Under the pieces are notes generated by a model, which searched no databases, was not told where the DNA came from, and saw only the letters and a list, made by a program, of their open reading frames with translations. The translations under genes and the position numbers were made by a program. Shown here in pieces: positions 26,221 to 34,724 of a stretch of DNA of 64,000 bases. Origin of the DNA: an uncultured Bacteroidales bacterium (lineage in GTDB: Bacteria > Bacteroidota > Bacteroidia > Bacteroidales > UBA932). The stretch spans positions 1 through 64,000 of the forward strand of contig CAMKAJ010000003.1 in NCBI GenBank assembly GCA_946410455.1, read 5' to 3'. Position 1 is the first letter of the stretch. Each line of letters opens with the position of its first letter.

Positions 26221-26261
26221 AGAATCATTAAATTGCATATATTACAACTAATAACGCTATT

Positions 26262-28271
26262 ATGAATCTCAAAAGATTGTTTATCGCTTTGATGGCCGCT
26301 GCAGTGGCCTTCGTGGCTTGTGAGCAGCAGGAAGACCTGGGCTCTCCGCGTATGGAGACCAATCCTGTCGAACTTGTCTTCGGGCAGGGAGATGATTCCC
26401 AGGCATTTGCGCTTACTTCTACCCGCCCCTGGAAGGTCAAGAGCGCTCCCGATTGGGTAGGCCTCAGCGCACAGGAGGGCAAAGCATCTACCAAACCCCA
26501 GACCATTTCTATTTCGGTTCTTGCCAATGAGGGCTACAACCGTGATGGTAACGTAGTTTTTAGCTGTGGTATTGTGAAGTGTGCTATTGCCGTGTCCCAG
26601 GAAGGAACAAAGGGCGAACTCAAGAAGGGTACTGGTACCAAGGAAGATCCTTATTCCGTTGCAGGTGTCAACGAGTACCTGGCCGATCTTGGCGCCGGGA
26701 CCGTGAGCCCCAAGGCTGTGTTCGTAAAGGGTAAGATATCCCGTATCGCAGCAGACGGAGAGTTCAACACCCAATATGGCAATGCTTCCTTCTATATCTC
26801 CGATGATGGAGTGTTCCACGGCACAGACGACAAGAATATCGACGCCCAGCTCGACTTCCAGGCATACCGTGTGAAGTACCTCGGCGGGCGCAAGTGGACC
26901 TCCAACGACAGCCAGATTGCTATTGGCGACGATGTGGTGGTTTATGGCAAGGTGGTTCTCTACAAGGGTAACACCCCCGAGACCGACCTGGACAGCTCTC
27001 CTTTCCTCTATGAGCTTAACGGCAAAGACGAGGGTGGCAATACCGAGCAGGGAGGCGGCGGTGGAGACGGCACCACAGGCCCTGTGGCCGGAGCCGGCAC
27101 CGAGGCCAGTCCTTTCAATGTGGCAGCGGCAATTGCCAAGGCTGTAGAAGCCGGGCAGACGGCCACAAGCGACAGCTACTACATCAAGGGCAAAGTAAAG
27201 ACAGTTGGGGAACAGTTTGCCGCTCAGTTCGGCAACGCCACCTTTACAATGGTCGACGAAGGCTACGATGCCCAATTCACCGCATACCGTGTGCTTTATT
27301 TCGATAATGCCAAGTGGACCGACGGTGGTAAGACCATTGCCGAGAACGACGAGGTCGTGGTATATGCCCAGATCATCAATTTCAGGGGCAATACCCCCGA
27401 GACTTCCGGTGGCTATGTCTATTCCATCAATGGAGAGAAGGGCAGCGGCTCCGGCGGCGGCTCCGGTGGCGGCGGTGGCGATGTCAAGGAAGCCAAGACT
27501 GCCACAGTGGCCGAGTTTATAGCGGCTCCCGAGTCCAACGATCAGCCTTACAAGCTTACCGGAAAGGTCAGCAACATTGTCAACACCACGTACGGTAACT
27601 TTGACCTTGTGGATGCCACCGGCAGCGTATATGTATATGGTCTCACCAAGACAAACCTTGGCTATGGAGCAAAGAACGACCAGACTTTCAGCAGCCTTGG
27701 TGTCAATGAGGGCGACGAGATTACCATTATCGGCTTCCGTGGCTCCTATAACGACAAGATTGAGGTGATGTACGCATACCTGGTGTCTGGCGGCAATCCC
27801 GGCGGTGACAACCCCGGAGGCGGCGACAATCCTGGCGGCGGCGACCAAGGAGAATATGGCTCCAACGTTACAATGACCAAGGGCACCAGCTGCTACGACG
27901 ACAACAAACTCAATGTCAACGGCGTAGCGGGCGTAGCTAACCTCAAATTCGGAACCAGCTCCAAGTATGGCAACGGAAGTATAACCCTGCCTGCCGGTAC
28001 TACCGAGGTTACATTCTATGCTATAGGATGGAAGAATGCTGACGCATCCCTTAAATTCACTGTAGGCAGCGAGGAGTACAGCTTCGACGTTAAGGCCAAC
28101 GACGGTGCATCAGGCTCCGGACCGTACGACGTAACGGTCTCTGATTCCGATAAATATACACTTAAGCCCAGTGCTCCTCTTGCTGCCGAGACCACGGTGA
28201 AAGTAGAAACCTACAAGGGCAACAAGAGCGGTTACAGAGCATTCCTGTTTGGAGTTCAGGCTAAGAAATAA
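26262..28271 (+). CDS. Multi-OB-fold BACON lipoprotein
   Basis: 669 residues. The signal peptide ends FVAC (lipidation near Cys20). Domains in order are BACON-like (30-115), two OB-like repeats (120-255 and 273-395, both with YGNASFYISDDG- or FGNATFTMVDEG-type strands) and a Gly/Ser linker (396-406). Then come a YhcR-type OB domain (409-512, YKLTGKVSNIVNTTYGNFDLVDATGSVYVYG), a Gly/Asn/Asp linker (510-530) and a beta-sandwich C terminus. The repeats are clearly related to those in the preceding lipoprotein. The stop is followed with no gap by the EndoG-type nuclease gene. In other bacteria this OB type is joined to secreted nucleases, so binding of extracellular DNA or RNA for the adjacent enzymes is plausible. 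Confidence 0.87.
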   Translation: MNLKRLFIALMAAAVAFVACEQQEDLGSPRMETNPVELVFGQGDDSQAFALTSTRPWKVKSAPDWVGLSAQEGKASTKPQTISISVLANEGYNRDGNVVFSCGIVKCAIAVSQEGTKGELKKGTGTKEDPYSVAGVNEYLADLGAGTVSPKAVFVKGKISRIAADGEFNTQYGNASFYISDDGVFHGTDDKNIDAQLDFQAYRVKYLGGRKWTSNDSQIAIGDDVVVYGKVVLYKGNTPETDLDSSPFLYELNGKDEGGNTEQGGGGGDGTTGPVAGAGTEASPFNVAAAIAKAVEAGQTATSDSYYIKGKVKTVGEQFAAQFGNATFTMVDEGYDAQFTAYRVLYFDNAKWTDGGKTIAENDEVVVYAQIINFRGNTPETSGGYVYSINGEKGSGSGGGSGGGGGDVKEAKTATVAEFIAAPESNDQPYKLTGKVSNIVNTTYGNFDLVDATGSVYVYGLTKTNLGYGAKNDQTFSSLGVNEGDEITIIGFRGSYNDKIEVMYAYLVSGGNPGGDNPGGGDNPGGGDQGEYGSNVTMTKGTSCYDDNKLNVNGVAGVANLKFGTSSKYGNGSITLPAGTTEVTFYAIGWKNADASLKFTVGSEEYSFDVKANDGASGSGPYDVTVSDSDKYTLKPSAPLAAETTVKVETYKGNKSGYRAFLFGVQAKK

Positions 28272-29540
28272 ATGAACTGTCGTCTTTCCATAGCGACGCT
28301 CGCAGCGGCCTTGCTGCTCCTTGCTTCTTGCCAGGAACAGCAGGGCGGAGGCGACGCCGGCCCGGTGTCTATCGTGCCTCGTACAACCAGTCTTGAGGTT
28401 GGCGGCGGCACTATCTTCGTGGCCGTGAGCGCCCAGACCGACTGGACCGTAAACCTCGAGTTTGCGGGCGGCCAGTCTGGATGGGCGAGCATAGAGCCGG
28501 CTTCCGGCAGCGGTTCACGCGGTGATCTTAGACTTAAATACGATGCCAACGAGAGTGAGAATTCCCGCAGCCTGACGCTGGTGCTCAAGCCATCTCGTGG
28601 CTCCGAGGCCCGTGCAATGGTGTACCAGGATGGCGTGAAGTCAACCAGTCCTCCCACCCCTGCGACAGGCAACGGTTATCGCAACGGATATGGCCTGGAT
28701 GTGGCTCCTGCGGGGCTTGACTGGCTGGAACTGCCCGCAGCAGCGGCAGACGACAACCACGAGATGCTCATTCACACCATGACTGGCCAGCGCTATTCCA
28801 GCGAGCTTCGCGACGGTACTCGCAACTACACCTGCTATTGGGACTACGAGGAACATCTTTCGCTATGGGTGGCCTATCCCCTCAATGCCCAGCTGCACGG
28901 GAGAGGCAAGTTCGATTATGTGTGGGGCTTCGATCCCATCATCACCGACACCAGCATCCAGCCAGATATCACCCAGCGTTCTTATGGCGGGCGCGACTTC
29001 AGCGGCACCAGCAGCTGGAACCGAGGACATCAGCTCCCGCGTGCAGACCGCCAGACCAGCGCCGCTGCGGTGGCATCTACCTGCTATCCTACCAACATGA
29101 CGCCCCAGGACAGCCAGTTCAACGGAGGAATCTGGGCCACGCTGGAGGGCAAGGTGCGCGGCTATACAGACAGTACGCCATACAAAGAAGATACTCTTTT
29201 CGTGGTGACCGGTTGCCTGTACAAAGATTCCGTGACCTATACCGAGGCGCGCAGCGGCTTTGCCGTAAAGGTGCCCACGCACTATTTCAAGGCACTTTTG
29301 CTGGCCGGGCATAATTCTACGGACGCTGTAAAATACGGAGACCTGTACTACAAGGCCGTGGGCTACCTGCTCCCGCACGATTGCACGTTGCCCAAGAACT
29401 CTCTCTCCCAGTACATGATGTCTATCGACGAGCTGGAGCAGAAAACCGGCATCGATTTCTTCCCTAACCTCATAAAGCGACTGGGAAAGACCGATGCAGA
29501 CAGAGTTGAGGCTGCGGCACCGTCTTCCTGGTGGAAATAA
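28272..29540 (+). CDS. Exported DNA/RNA non-specific endonuclease (EndoG/NucA type) with BACON domain
   Basis: 422 residues. The lipobox is LLLASC (Cys20), followed by a BACON-like domain (30-122). The nuclease domain begins near 160. The catalytic motif is NRGHQLPRADR with His253 in place of the usual DRGH context, and the Mg-ligand Asn284 lies in QDSQFNGGIW after NMTPQD. These are the beta-beta-alpha-Me features of the NUC1 family. It should cut DNA and RNA at the cell surface or in the periplasm. The start codon directly abuts the stop of the OB-fold lipoprotein, and the EEP-family gene follows after 14 bp. The Asp-to-Asn change in the DRGH motif is worth noting; the His base is intact. 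Confidence 0.93.
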   Translation: MNCRLSIATLAAALLLLASCQEQQGGGDAGPVSIVPRTTSLEVGGGTIFVAVSAQTDWTVNLEFAGGQSGWASIEPASGSGSRGDLRLKYDANESENSRSLTLVLKPSRGSEARAMVYQDGVKSTSPPTPATGNGYRNGYGLDVAPAGLDWLELPAAAADDNHEMLIHTMTGQRYSSELRDGTRNYTCYWDYEEHLSLWVAYPLNAQLHGRGKFDYVWGFDPIITDTSIQPDITQRSYGGRDFSGTSSWNRGHQLPRADRQTSAAAVASTCYPTNMTPQDSQFNGGIWATLEGKVRGYTDSTPYKEDTLFVVTGCLYKDSVTYTEARSGFAVKVPTHYFKALLLAGHNSTDAVKYGDLYYKAVGYLLPHDCTLPKNSLSQYMMSIDELEQKTGIDFFPNLIKRLGKTDADRVEAAAPSSWWK

Positions 29541-29554
29541 ACATAATTAACTAT

Positions 29555-30655
29555 ATGAGACACTTTTACTACCTGCTTGCATCTCTCCTGGTTCTGACCA
29601 CGGCCTTCGGCTCCGTGGCCCAGGCTGCCTCTGCAGCTCCGGGAGCTCCTCGCAAGTCATATATTATAGGTTTCTACAATCTGGAGAACCTCTTCGACAC
29701 TTATCACGACGACGGCAAGAATGACTACGAGTACCTGCCCGACGGAGGAAACAACTGGACGGAGGCAAAATACACCCTGAAACTTAAGAACATGGCCAAG
29801 GTCATTGCCGAGATGAAGAAAGACAATGGTGCTTGGCATGCCGTGCTGGGAGTTTCCGAGGTGGAGAACCGCCATGTGCTTGAAGATCTGGTATCCGAAC
29901 CGGCCATAGCCGATGCCAACTACCAGATAGTGCATTACGACAGCCCCGACCGTCGTGGAGTGGACTGTGCGCTGTTCTATCGTCCCGACGTGTTCAAGTT
30001 CATAGAGAGCGAGGCTATCCCCTTTACCTTTGAGCCTTCGCGCATAGACTGGAGCCAGTGGACCCAGGAAGAGAAAGACAGATTCAAGACCCGCGATATC
30101 CTCATGGTGCGCGGAACAATAGACGACGAGATGTTCGCCATCTTCGTCTGCCACCTTCCTTCCCGTCTTGGAGGCAAGGGTGCAGACCTCCGTCCGCGTG
30201 GCGCCGAGATTGCTTATCAGCGTGCGATGGAGCTCCAGAAGGAGTTCCCCGGCATCAAGATAGTGGTGATGGGCGATATGAACGACAATCCGCAGGACGT
30301 GAGTATGACAGAGTTCCTGCGCGGCAAGGAGTTTATAAAGGATGTGACCGACGAAGACTTCTTTGATCCTTTCTTGAGCATGATAAAGGCTGGATATGCG
30401 TCTCTTTATTATCGCGGAGGCAACAATATCTTCGACATAGTTATGGTAAACAACGCCATAGCAAATGCCCCCGAGGGAACTTTCCAGATACAGCCTATCG
30501 TAAAGAAGAAGTACTACGGACGCATATTCAACAAGCCGTTCATGACCAACCAGAGCGGTCAGTACAAGGGCACTCCTCTCCGTACCTTCTCCGGCGGAGC
30601 CTTCGTGGGAGGCTTTTCAGACCACTATCCAACCTACATCGTCGTAGCAAAATAA
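29555..30655 (+). CDS. Exported endonuclease/exonuclease/phosphatase (EEP) family protein
   Basis: 366 residues from ATG 29555, where RHFYYLLASLLVLTT starts the signal peptide; the start at 29531 adds eight residues upstream of it. The signal cleavage is near VAQAASA. The EEP fold is recognised by IGFYNLENLFD, LGVSEVENRHVLEDL (metal Glu), VMGDMNDNP, NNIFDIVMVN and the terminal SDHYPTYI (catalytic Asp-His). Substrates in this superfamily include DNA, RNA and phosphomono- or diesters. It is the third gene of the operon with the nuclease and TonB receptor, consistent with trimming nucleic-acid fragments before or after uptake. Confidence 0.92.
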   Translation: MRHFYYLLASLLVLTTAFGSVAQAASAAPGAPRKSYIIGFYNLENLFDTYHDDGKNDYEYLPDGGNNWTEAKYTLKLKNMAKVIAEMKKDNGAWHAVLGVSEVENRHVLEDLVSEPAIADANYQIVHYDSPDRRGVDCALFYRPDVFKFIESEAIPFTFEPSRIDWSQWTQEEKDRFKTRDILMVRGTIDDEMFAIFVCHLPSRLGGKGADLRPRGAEIAYQRAMELQKEFPGIKIVVMGDMNDNPQDVSMTEFLRGKEFIKDVTDEDFFDPFLSMIKAGYASLYYRGGNNIFDIVMVNNAIANAPEGTFQIQPIVKKKYYGRIFNKPFMTNQSGQYKGTPLRTFSGGAFVGGFSDHYPTYIVVAK

Positions 30656-30667
30656 AAATACTATTAT

Positions 30668-33553
30668 ATGTTTAAGAGATATTTTTTGGCTATTGCTGCG
30701 TTGCTTGCGGCCGCTACCCTTTCCGCCCAGGATTTTACCGGCGGTGTGAAGGGCGTGGTAATCAACAGAAACGGCAAACAGCCCATAGAGAAGGCCAAGC
30801 TCGTGCTCCTCAAGGGTGCTTCCCAGGTAGCCGAGGTGCTGAGCGCCGAGGACGGAAGCTTCGAGATTCCAAACCTGGACAACGGCTTGTACACTCTCAT
30901 GATCGTGGCTCCCGACTTCCTGGACAACCAGGTCCAGGTTACAGTCAACGACGGCTATGTGAAGAACATGTTCAACCTTTCCCTCACAGAGGCCAAGAAG
31001 GTGTCCGAGGTGGATGAAGATTCATTTGCGGCCTTCGACATGGACGATTCGGGTTACAACGACAACCCCACCATTCTCTTCGGCTCCAACGACATCTTCA
31101 ACAGCATCGCCGGTTACAACTTCTCTTCCGTGAGGTTCCGTGCACGTGGCTATTCCTCTGAATCCCAGGAGGTTTATCTTGCAGGCGTAAAGCTCAACGA
31201 TGCCATCACGGGATATAGCCCCTATGGCCTGTGGAGCGGTCTCAACGAGGCTATGCGCGGCAAAGAAACCGCTAATGGCCTGGAGGTGGCCGATTACGGA
31301 TTAGGCGGATACAATGGTACCACCAATATCTTCGGTAATGCGGGAAGCGTACGTAAGGGCTTAAGGGGCAGCGTGTTGACCAACAGCTCCCTGTATCGCC
31401 TGAGGGTTATGGCGTCCTATGCTACTGGCCAGCTCGACAATGGCTGGGCGTTCGCGGCCAACGTGAGTGCCCGTCTTGGCGGCAACGACTGGATTGACGG
31501 TGTGTACTATCGTTCTTTCGCCTACTACCTCGCCGCCGACAAGGTATTCAACAGCACCCACAAGCTTGGTTTCGCTTTCTTTGCAACTCCCGGCGAGAGG
31601 GGAGCGCAGAATGCATCTACGCAGGAGGTCTACAACCTTGTGGGAGACAACATGTACAACTCCAACTGGGGCTACCAGAACGGCCGTGTGCGTAATGCTC
31701 GCGTGCGTAAGACTCATGAACCCGTCGCCTTGATGAAGTACGACTTTACCCCGTCCGACGTGTTCCAGGCCAGCGCCACGATACTCTACCGCTTCGGCAA
31801 GAACGGTTACACCGCCCTGGATTGGTACGATGCGCAGGACCCCCGTCCCGACTACTACCGTAACCTTCCGAGCTACTTCTACGATGCCAATGCCGACCTC
31901 AACCGCAACAACATCATGAAGTGGGGCTGGAGCAACGAGGTGTGGACCTATCATCAGCAGTACTCCAATCTCACCCATATCGACTGGGACCGCCTCTACA
32001 ACGTCAACCGTATGCAGGCTGGCGGGCGCTCCAAGTACATTCAGGAAGAGCGTCACGTAGACCAGAGTGACTTCAACATCGCCGCTTCCTTCAAGTGGCG
32101 TCCCAGGGAATGGGCTACTGTTACCGGAGGTCTGTCTGCTCGCAGCAATATCACCAAGAACTACAAGATAGTGGCCGACCTGCTCGGCGGTGAGTATTTC
32201 GTGGATATAGACAACTTTGCCGAGCGCGAGTACGCCTCCCAGCCCTGGAAGATCCAGAACGATCTGGACTACTACATCGACAATGGCGACGCACGCAAAC
32301 TCCACGTGGGCGACAAGTACGGCTACGACTATCTGGCCAATGTGCGCTCCTGCAACGCATGGCTTAATACTCTTATCACCCTGGGCGACCTGAGCATTAA
32401 CCTGGGCCTCCGCCATGGATTCGACATGTTCTGGCGTGATGGAAAGGTTCGCAAGGGTCTCTTCCCGGGAGATCCGGCCGACGATGCGATGGCTGCCAAG
32501 TGGGCTGCTGCAGGCGTGGTGAACGAGAATCCGGGAGAAACTTCCTACTCCGAATCCAAGAAGGCCGGTTTCATTACCTACGCTGCCAAGCTCGGTATCA
32601 ACTACGTGATCGGAGGCAACCAGAGAGTGTATGCCAACGTGGGCTACTTTAATGATGCTCCAAGGTTCAACCAGGTATTCCTCTCGCCGAGGACGCGCAA
32701 CACCATGGTGAGCAATCCTACCACCGCAAAGACCTTCGCCAGCGATATCAACTGGCAGTACAGCGGCAACGGCATCAACGTACGCGCCACTGCATACTAC
32801 GCTACCATCAAAGACCAGAGCAAGGTTATGAGCGCCTACGACGACCTCCAGAATGCCTTCTCCAACTTCGCCATAAGCGGAATCGACGAGCGCCACATGG
32901 GCGTGGAACTCGGATTCAAGTTCCCCACTTACTTTGTGGATGACCTCTCCGTGCAGGGCGTTGTGGCATGGGGCAACAACGTTTACACCTCTACTCCTGT
33001 GATGACCCAGACCGTAGACAACAGCGCAGAGGTGGTGATGGAGAGTGTTCCCGTATATTACTGGAGCGCAAGTTACGATCTGGGCGGCAAGGTGACCCAG
33101 CGCCACCACGTGCCCTCCACACCTGAGCTTGCTGCAAGCCTGGGGCTCAACTACAGCTGGAACTATTGGTTCATCGATGCCGACGTAGAGTACTTCGACA
33201 ATGCCTACTTAGATATGAACCCTCTTTACCGTACCGACTATGCAACCGCAGGTCCCGACAACGTAGTGACCAATCAGGAACTCAGCTACATGACCACCCA
33301 GGAGAAGTTCAAGGCCGCATGGCTGGTGAATCTCTCCATAGGTAAGTCTTTCTATATCAAGCGTAAATATCAGCTCGGCTTCTCTCTCAACGCCAAGAAC
33401 CTCCTCAACGAAAAGAAAATCAAGACGGGAGGCTATGAGCAGACCCGTATAATAGACAATACTGTTTCCAAAGAGCGCTACTATCGCTTCGACCCCAAGT
33501 ATTTCTACATGCCGGGCTTCAATTACATGTTGAACATTTATTTCAGGTTCTAG
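30668..33553 (+). CDS. TonB-dependent receptor with CarboxypepD-like N-terminal domain
   Basis: 961 residues. The signal peptide is 1-20 (AATLSAQ). A carboxypeptidase-regulatory-like domain (24-110, GGVKGVVINRNGKQPIEKAKL) is followed by a plug-like region (SSVRFRARGYSSESQEVYLAGVKLNDAI) and a long beta-barrel ending LNIYFRF with a terminal Phe. An acidic stretch (KVSEVDEDSFAAFDMDDSGYND) replaces an obvious TonB box. The downstream DUF5689 lipoprotein gene is 3 bp away, a pairing typical of Bacteroidetes receptors with a surface partner. It is likely to import products made by the two upstream nuclease-family enzymes; the substrate is inference from context. Confidence 0.9.
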   Translation: MFKRYFLAIAALLAAATLSAQDFTGGVKGVVINRNGKQPIEKAKLVLLKGASQVAEVLSAEDGSFEIPNLDNGLYTLMIVAPDFLDNQVQVTVNDGYVKNMFNLSLTEAKKVSEVDEDSFAAFDMDDSGYNDNPTILFGSNDIFNSIAGYNFSSVRFRARGYSSESQEVYLAGVKLNDAITGYSPYGLWSGLNEAMRGKETANGLEVADYGLGGYNGTTNIFGNAGSVRKGLRGSVLTNSSLYRLRVMASYATGQLDNGWAFAANVSARLGGNDWIDGVYYRSFAYYLAADKVFNSTHKLGFAFFATPGERGAQNASTQEVYNLVGDNMYNSNWGYQNGRVRNARVRKTHEPVALMKYDFTPSDVFQASATILYRFGKNGYTALDWYDAQDPRPDYYRNLPSYFYDANADLNRNNIMKWGWSNEVWTYHQQYSNLTHIDWDRLYNVNRMQAGGRSKYIQEERHVDQSDFNIAASFKWRPREWATVTGGLSARSNITKNYKIVADLLGGEYFVDIDNFAEREYASQPWKIQNDLDYYIDNGDARKLHVGDKYGYDYLANVRSCNAWLNTLITLGDLSINLGLRHGFDMFWRDGKVRKGLFPGDPADDAMAAKWAAAGVVNENPGETSYSESKKAGFITYAAKLGINYVIGGNQRVYANVGYFNDAPRFNQVFLSPRTRNTMVSNPTTAKTFASDINWQYSGNGINVRATAYYATIKDQSKVMSAYDDLQNAFSNFAISGIDERHMGVELGFKFPTYFVDDLSVQGVVAWGNNVYTSTPVMTQTVDNSAEVVMESVPVYYWSASYDLGGKVTQRHHVPSTPELAASLGLNYSWNYWFIDADVEYFDNAYLDMNPLYRTDYATAGPDNVVTNQELSYMTTQEKFKAAWLVNLSIGKSFYIKRKYQLGFSLNAKNLLNEKKIKTGGYEQTRIIDNTVSKERYYRFDPKYFYMPGFNYMLNIYFRF

Positions 33554-33556
33554 CTT

Positions 33557-34720
33557 ATGAAAAAGACTTTATTTGCAATCGCTCTTGCCGTTTTGGCACT
33601 TTCTTCTTGCCGGAGCCTGAAAGAAGAATGGGATCCGGTGTTCACCTTCGGGCCCAACCTTCCGGCCGCGCAGACTCTCTATTCGGAGGCCACCCTGCCT
33701 GGCTTTGATGGCACCTGGACTACCATCAAGGAGCTCAAGTCGATGTATCGCAACAAGCCTCTCGAGATTTTAAACCAGATATGGGTTAAAGGCCAGGTGA
33801 TTTCTTCAGACGTTACCGGCAATCTTTACAAGGAACTCTATATCCAGGACGAGACTGGCGGAATAGTGCTCAAGCTTGGCAAGTCTTCGCTTTACAGTGA
33901 GTATAAGCTCGGCCAGTGGATCTATGTCTTATGCAAAGACCTCACCCTCGGAGCCTACAGCGGTATGCCCCAGCTCGGGCTTGAGGCCGACGATACCGCC
34001 ACCAACGAGTACGAGACTTCGTACATCGACGTTCAGGCCATTATCAACGAGCACATTTTCAAAGGACCTTATGCCGATCCCGTGCAGCCTCTGGTTGTGA
34101 GCGAGGCCGATATAGCAGCGGCAATCAAGGCCGGCTATACCGGAGAACTCTGGGGCAAACTGATTACAGTCCCCGGCCTGGTTTACGGCAATCAGATATT
34201 CGCGCTGGTATATCCCAACTCCAACCTGCCTCACAAGAGCGCCAATCCAGAGAACCGCGTGTTCATTTCTGATAACGGCACATGGGGAATCAACACCTGG
34301 GCCCTTACCAAGGCAGCTTATATCGAGGCCCTTCAGAATGGCAACTTCGACACTGCCGAGGTAGGAAGCGGCTCCACAAGATACGGCCCCATCACGGGCA
34401 CACCGGCCCAGTATCTTGAGGACGGAAGCCGCGCCCTGCAGAGCTTCGGCGAGGATAGGGACCTGACCTACAAAGAGATAATGATTAAGTACGCAGCCGC
34501 TAACTACATTTCTCATTATTTCAGCATTGGGGCGACCGACGTGCAGGTGCGAACCAGCGGATTCGCAAAATTCGCAAACGATCCCATAAGCGAGGAAGTA
34601 ACGAAGAACGGCAAGACCTGCGATATCACCGGCATTTGCTCCATTTACGTAAGCAGCTCCGGAACTGCCGCACAGATGACCCTGGTGGATCCTCCCGCAG
34701 AATCGGTAAAAGTAAATTAA
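33557..34720 (+). CDS. DUF5689-type lipoprotein, receptor partner
   Basis: 387 residues. The lipobox LALSSC gives Cys18. The DUF5689 region carries an OB-like strand series (IWVKGQVISSDVTGNLYKELYIQDETG, GIVLKLGKSSLY) close in pattern to the OB domains of the two other lipoproteins in the locus. The C-terminal part (AALKAGYTGELWGKLITVPG-like second module, then ITGICSIYVSSSGTAAQMTLVDPP) is also beta-rich. It lies 3 bp after the TonB receptor gene and 4 bp before the M3 peptidase gene, so it is certainly cotranscribed. A role as the surface substrate-binding lid of the receptor is likely by analogy with SusD-like partners. Confidence 0.85.
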   Translation: MKKTLFAIALAVLALSSCRSLKEEWDPVFTFGPNLPAAQTLYSEATLPGFDGTWTTIKELKSMYRNKPLEILNQIWVKGQVISSDVTGNLYKELYIQDETGGIVLKLGKSSLYSEYKLGQWIYVLCKDLTLGAYSGMPQLGLEADDTATNEYETSYIDVQAIINEHIFKGPYADPVQPLVVSEADIAAAIKAGYTGELWGKLITVPGLVYGNQIFALVYPNSNLPHKSANPENRVFISDNGTWGINTWALTKAAYIEALQNGNFDTAEVGSGSTRYGPITGTPAQYLEDGSRALQSFGEDRDLTYKEIMIKYAAANYISHYFSIGATDVQVRTSGFAKFANDPISEEVTKNGKTCDITGICSIYVSSSGTAAQMTLVDPPAESVKVN

Positions 34721-34724
34721 ACTC

